Assembly (NCBI RefSeq): GCF_050908995.1
Contig: NC_135125.1
Coordinates: 12,611,011 to 12,675,010, forward strand
DNA: 64,000 nucleotides
Source: Andrena cerasifolii
Lineage: Eukaryota > Arthropoda > Insecta > Hymenoptera > Andrenidae
Reading direction: 5' to 3'
Shown here piece after piece: positions 62,248-64,000 of the stretch. The notes below the pieces were generated by a model. It did no database searches and was not told the DNA's origin. It saw only the letters and a list, made by a program, of their open reading frames with translations. How positions within the stretch are numbered: position 1 is the stretch's first letter; every line of letters begins with the position of its first letter. Position numbers and translations under genes: made by a program.

Positions 62248-63266
62248 TTAATTTGCTCTCCGGAGACATTACTTAGTGCCATTTCTTTCGACGGCATGTT
62301 CTCCTGTTACAAACCCCAATTTTGTGCATTCTGAAAATTTTTGCCAGATTTTGGCCCAGGTATCAGGAGAACATGAAGCGAAAAGAGGTATTCTGAATTT
62401 CAGCTTCGAAGGCATCCTTGATTCTCTCTCCGAAGACGTTACTTTGTGCCATCTCTTTCGACGGCATGTTCTCCTGTTACAAAGCGCAACTTTGTGCATT
62501 CTGAAAATTTTTGCCAGATTTTGGCCCAGGTATCAGGAGAACATAAAGCGAAAAGAGGTATTCTGAATTTCAGCTTCGAAGGCATCCTCGATTCTCTCTC
62601 CGAAGACGTTACTTAGTGCCACCTCTTTCGACATCATGTTCGCCTGTTACAAAACCCAATTTTGTGCATTCTGAAAATTTTCGCCAGCTCTTGGCCCAGG
62701 TATCAGGAGAACATGAAGCGAAAAGAGGTATTCTGAATTTCAGCTTCGAAGGCATCCTCGATTCTCTCTCCGAAGACGTTACCTAGTGCCACCTCTTTCG
62801 ACATCATGTTCTCCTGTTACAAAGGCCAATTTTGTGCATTCTGAAAATTTTTGCCAGATTTTGGCCCAGGTATCAGGAGAACATGAAGCGAAAAGAGGTA
62901 TTCTGAATTTCAGCTTCGAAGGCATCCTCGATTCTCTCTCCGAAGACGTTACTTAGTGCCACCTCTTTCGACATCATGTTCTCCTAGTACATAGCCCAAC
63001 TTTGTGCATTCTGAAAATTTTTGCCAGATTTTGGCCCAGGTATCAGGAGAACATGAAGCGAAAAGAGGTATTCTGAATTTCAGCTTCGAAGGTATCCTCG
63101 ATTCTCTCTCCGAAGACGTTACTTAGTGCCACCTCTTTCGACATCATGTTCTCCTGTTACAAAGCCCAATTTTGTGCATTCTGAAAATTTTTGCCAGATT
63201 TTGGCCCAGGTATCAGGAGAACATGAAGCGAAAAGAGGTATTCTGAATTTCAGCTTCGAAGGCATC
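62248..63266. repeat. Tandem array of 170-bp units (six copies)
   Basis: The word GCATTCTGAAAATTT recurs at 62326, 62496, 62666, 62836, 63006 and 63176, exactly 170 bp apart. Units contain CAGATTTTGGCCCAGGTATC, GAACATGAAGCGAAAAGAGG and CGAAGACGTTACTTAGTGCC and differ at only a few sites. 170 is not a multiple of 3 and stops interrupt every frame, so it is not coding. The array is bounded by two copies of GGCATCGCCTTAAAGT (about 62150 and 63261), a flanking short direct repeat. Confidence 0.95.
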
Positions 63267-63426
63267 GCCTTAAAGTAGCAAACAAGAGCTACGACTTTCA
63301 TGGGCCTTTAAACAGTTCTCGGTTAATGTGATGCTTTTGAAAGACTGGAAGCTTGTAATTTCTGAATAGTATTCCATGGGCACTAGTTGCAAAATTTTCT
63401 TCAATATCGACTTATTAACAAAGGAA

Positions 63427-63458
63427 ATCTATGGTATTCTTAAGGAAATACCATAGAT
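63427..63458. other. Near-perfect palindrome
   Basis: ATCTATGGTATT (63427-63438) and AATACCATAGAT (63447-63458) form a 12-bp stem around an 8-nt centre. It is isolated from other structure; origin unknown. Confidence 0.45.
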
Positions 63459-63599
63459 ATTTGAAATTTGGATAGGAATATGTAAAAGGTATTTCTGAAT
63501 AATAATACAGTTTGTTTCAAGTTTCTTTCATTTTATTTGCATAAAAGGCCTTTACAGTGTTACAATAAAGTATAAGGTATATAAAGTCACTATTTTCTT

Positions 63600-63937
63600 G
63601 TGATTACTATCAAGGTTTCCATCATTCCGTCGAAATATTCCGAAGTTAAAACCTGTAAGAAGAAAAATATTTTTAGTAACTTGACTTGTCTATTATTGAA
63701 CATGGGAGAAACGTTACAACAGTTTGTCACGTATGAAAATATATTAGTGAAGGGAATAATTTTATTGTGCAACATGTTGGTTGAAATTAGTCGTTTTAGA
63801 TTTTATATGTTTCCGGTAAGATTTAATATTAATTCCTACCACTCGTAGCACTGTAATCTTATTTTAGAATCAGTCGGTAACGTTGGGTGCGACACGAGCA
63901 GCGGCCAATTCAGCAACTACGTACTCTGAAATCTGTT
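63600..63937 (+). other. Possible exon traces of a neighbouring gene at the window edge
   Basis: On the + strand an open frame from 63600 runs to a donor-like CCG|GTAAGA near 63816. After 52 bp an acceptor (cttattttag) continues in phase with NQSVTLGATRAAANSATT and a TGA. On the - strand a different reading exists: cttcttacag followed by VLTSEYFDGMMETLIVITRK, a stop near 63597 and an AATAAA complement at 63531-63536. Both cannot be right and neither product is recognised. The window ends too soon to decide. Confidence 0.2.
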
Positions 63938-64000
63938 GAAATGCTGTGCGTGTGTGCGTGCTTGCATATGTGTGACATGTTTAGAGTTTAGAGTGTGCCG

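Noticed and set aside
62269..63301. Open frames in the 170-bp array
   Set aside because: The unit length is not a multiple of three and the frames end at every unit or two; there is no coding conservation.

Overview
This is eukaryotic DNA from an insect, most likely a hymenopteran such as an ant, bee or wasp. The non-coding sequence is fairly GC-rich and full of CpG. Short GT-AG introns occur, and AT-rich islands that are mostly small inverted-repeat transposons break up the GC-rich background. The assignment to insects rests on the one recognisable gene and on this overall texture; I could not run a search to fix the species.

One protein gene is clear: tyrosylprotein sulfotransferase (Tpst) on the + strand. 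It has seven coding exons between 48964 and 59906 and encodes 380 residues. Every junction has GT-AG ends and the reading phase is kept throughout. Exon 1 carries the signal-anchor and is separated by an 8.45-kb first intron from the clustered catalytic exons 2-7. The product would be a Golgi type II membrane enzyme that sulfates tyrosines on secreted and membrane proteins.

Bases 1 to about 48,600 hold no coding gene that I can support. They read as a long intergenic or giant intronic stretch, with open frames only by chance. Within it are several non-autonomous DNA transposons: a foldback near 7.3-8.05 kb, one with GGAT flanks near 13.9-14.3 kb, one near 20.4-21.3 kb with a small hairpin inside, one near 26.4 kb, a hAT-like element packed with 16-bp repeats (31.8-32.4 kb), a second hAT-like element (37.8-38.1 kb) and a piggyBac-like TTAA element (40.9-41.2 kb).

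Intron 1 of Tpst holds a long-arm inverted-repeat element (49.2-49.65 kb). It also holds a Transib-like element (51.2-52.1 kb) whose end is CACAGTG and whose flanks are CGATG. A nest of two hAT-like elements with a further insertion inside lies at 56.0-57.35 kb. Intron 5 holds another small element that brings a poly(A) signal.

Downstream of Tpst are a probable 3' UTR, an in-frame open stretch that may be an alternative C-terminus, and an array of six 170-bp tandem repeats (about 62.25-63.27 kb). At the right edge there are ambiguous hints of exons from a neighbouring gene. No rRNA, tRNA, microRNA or CRISPR locus could be supported.
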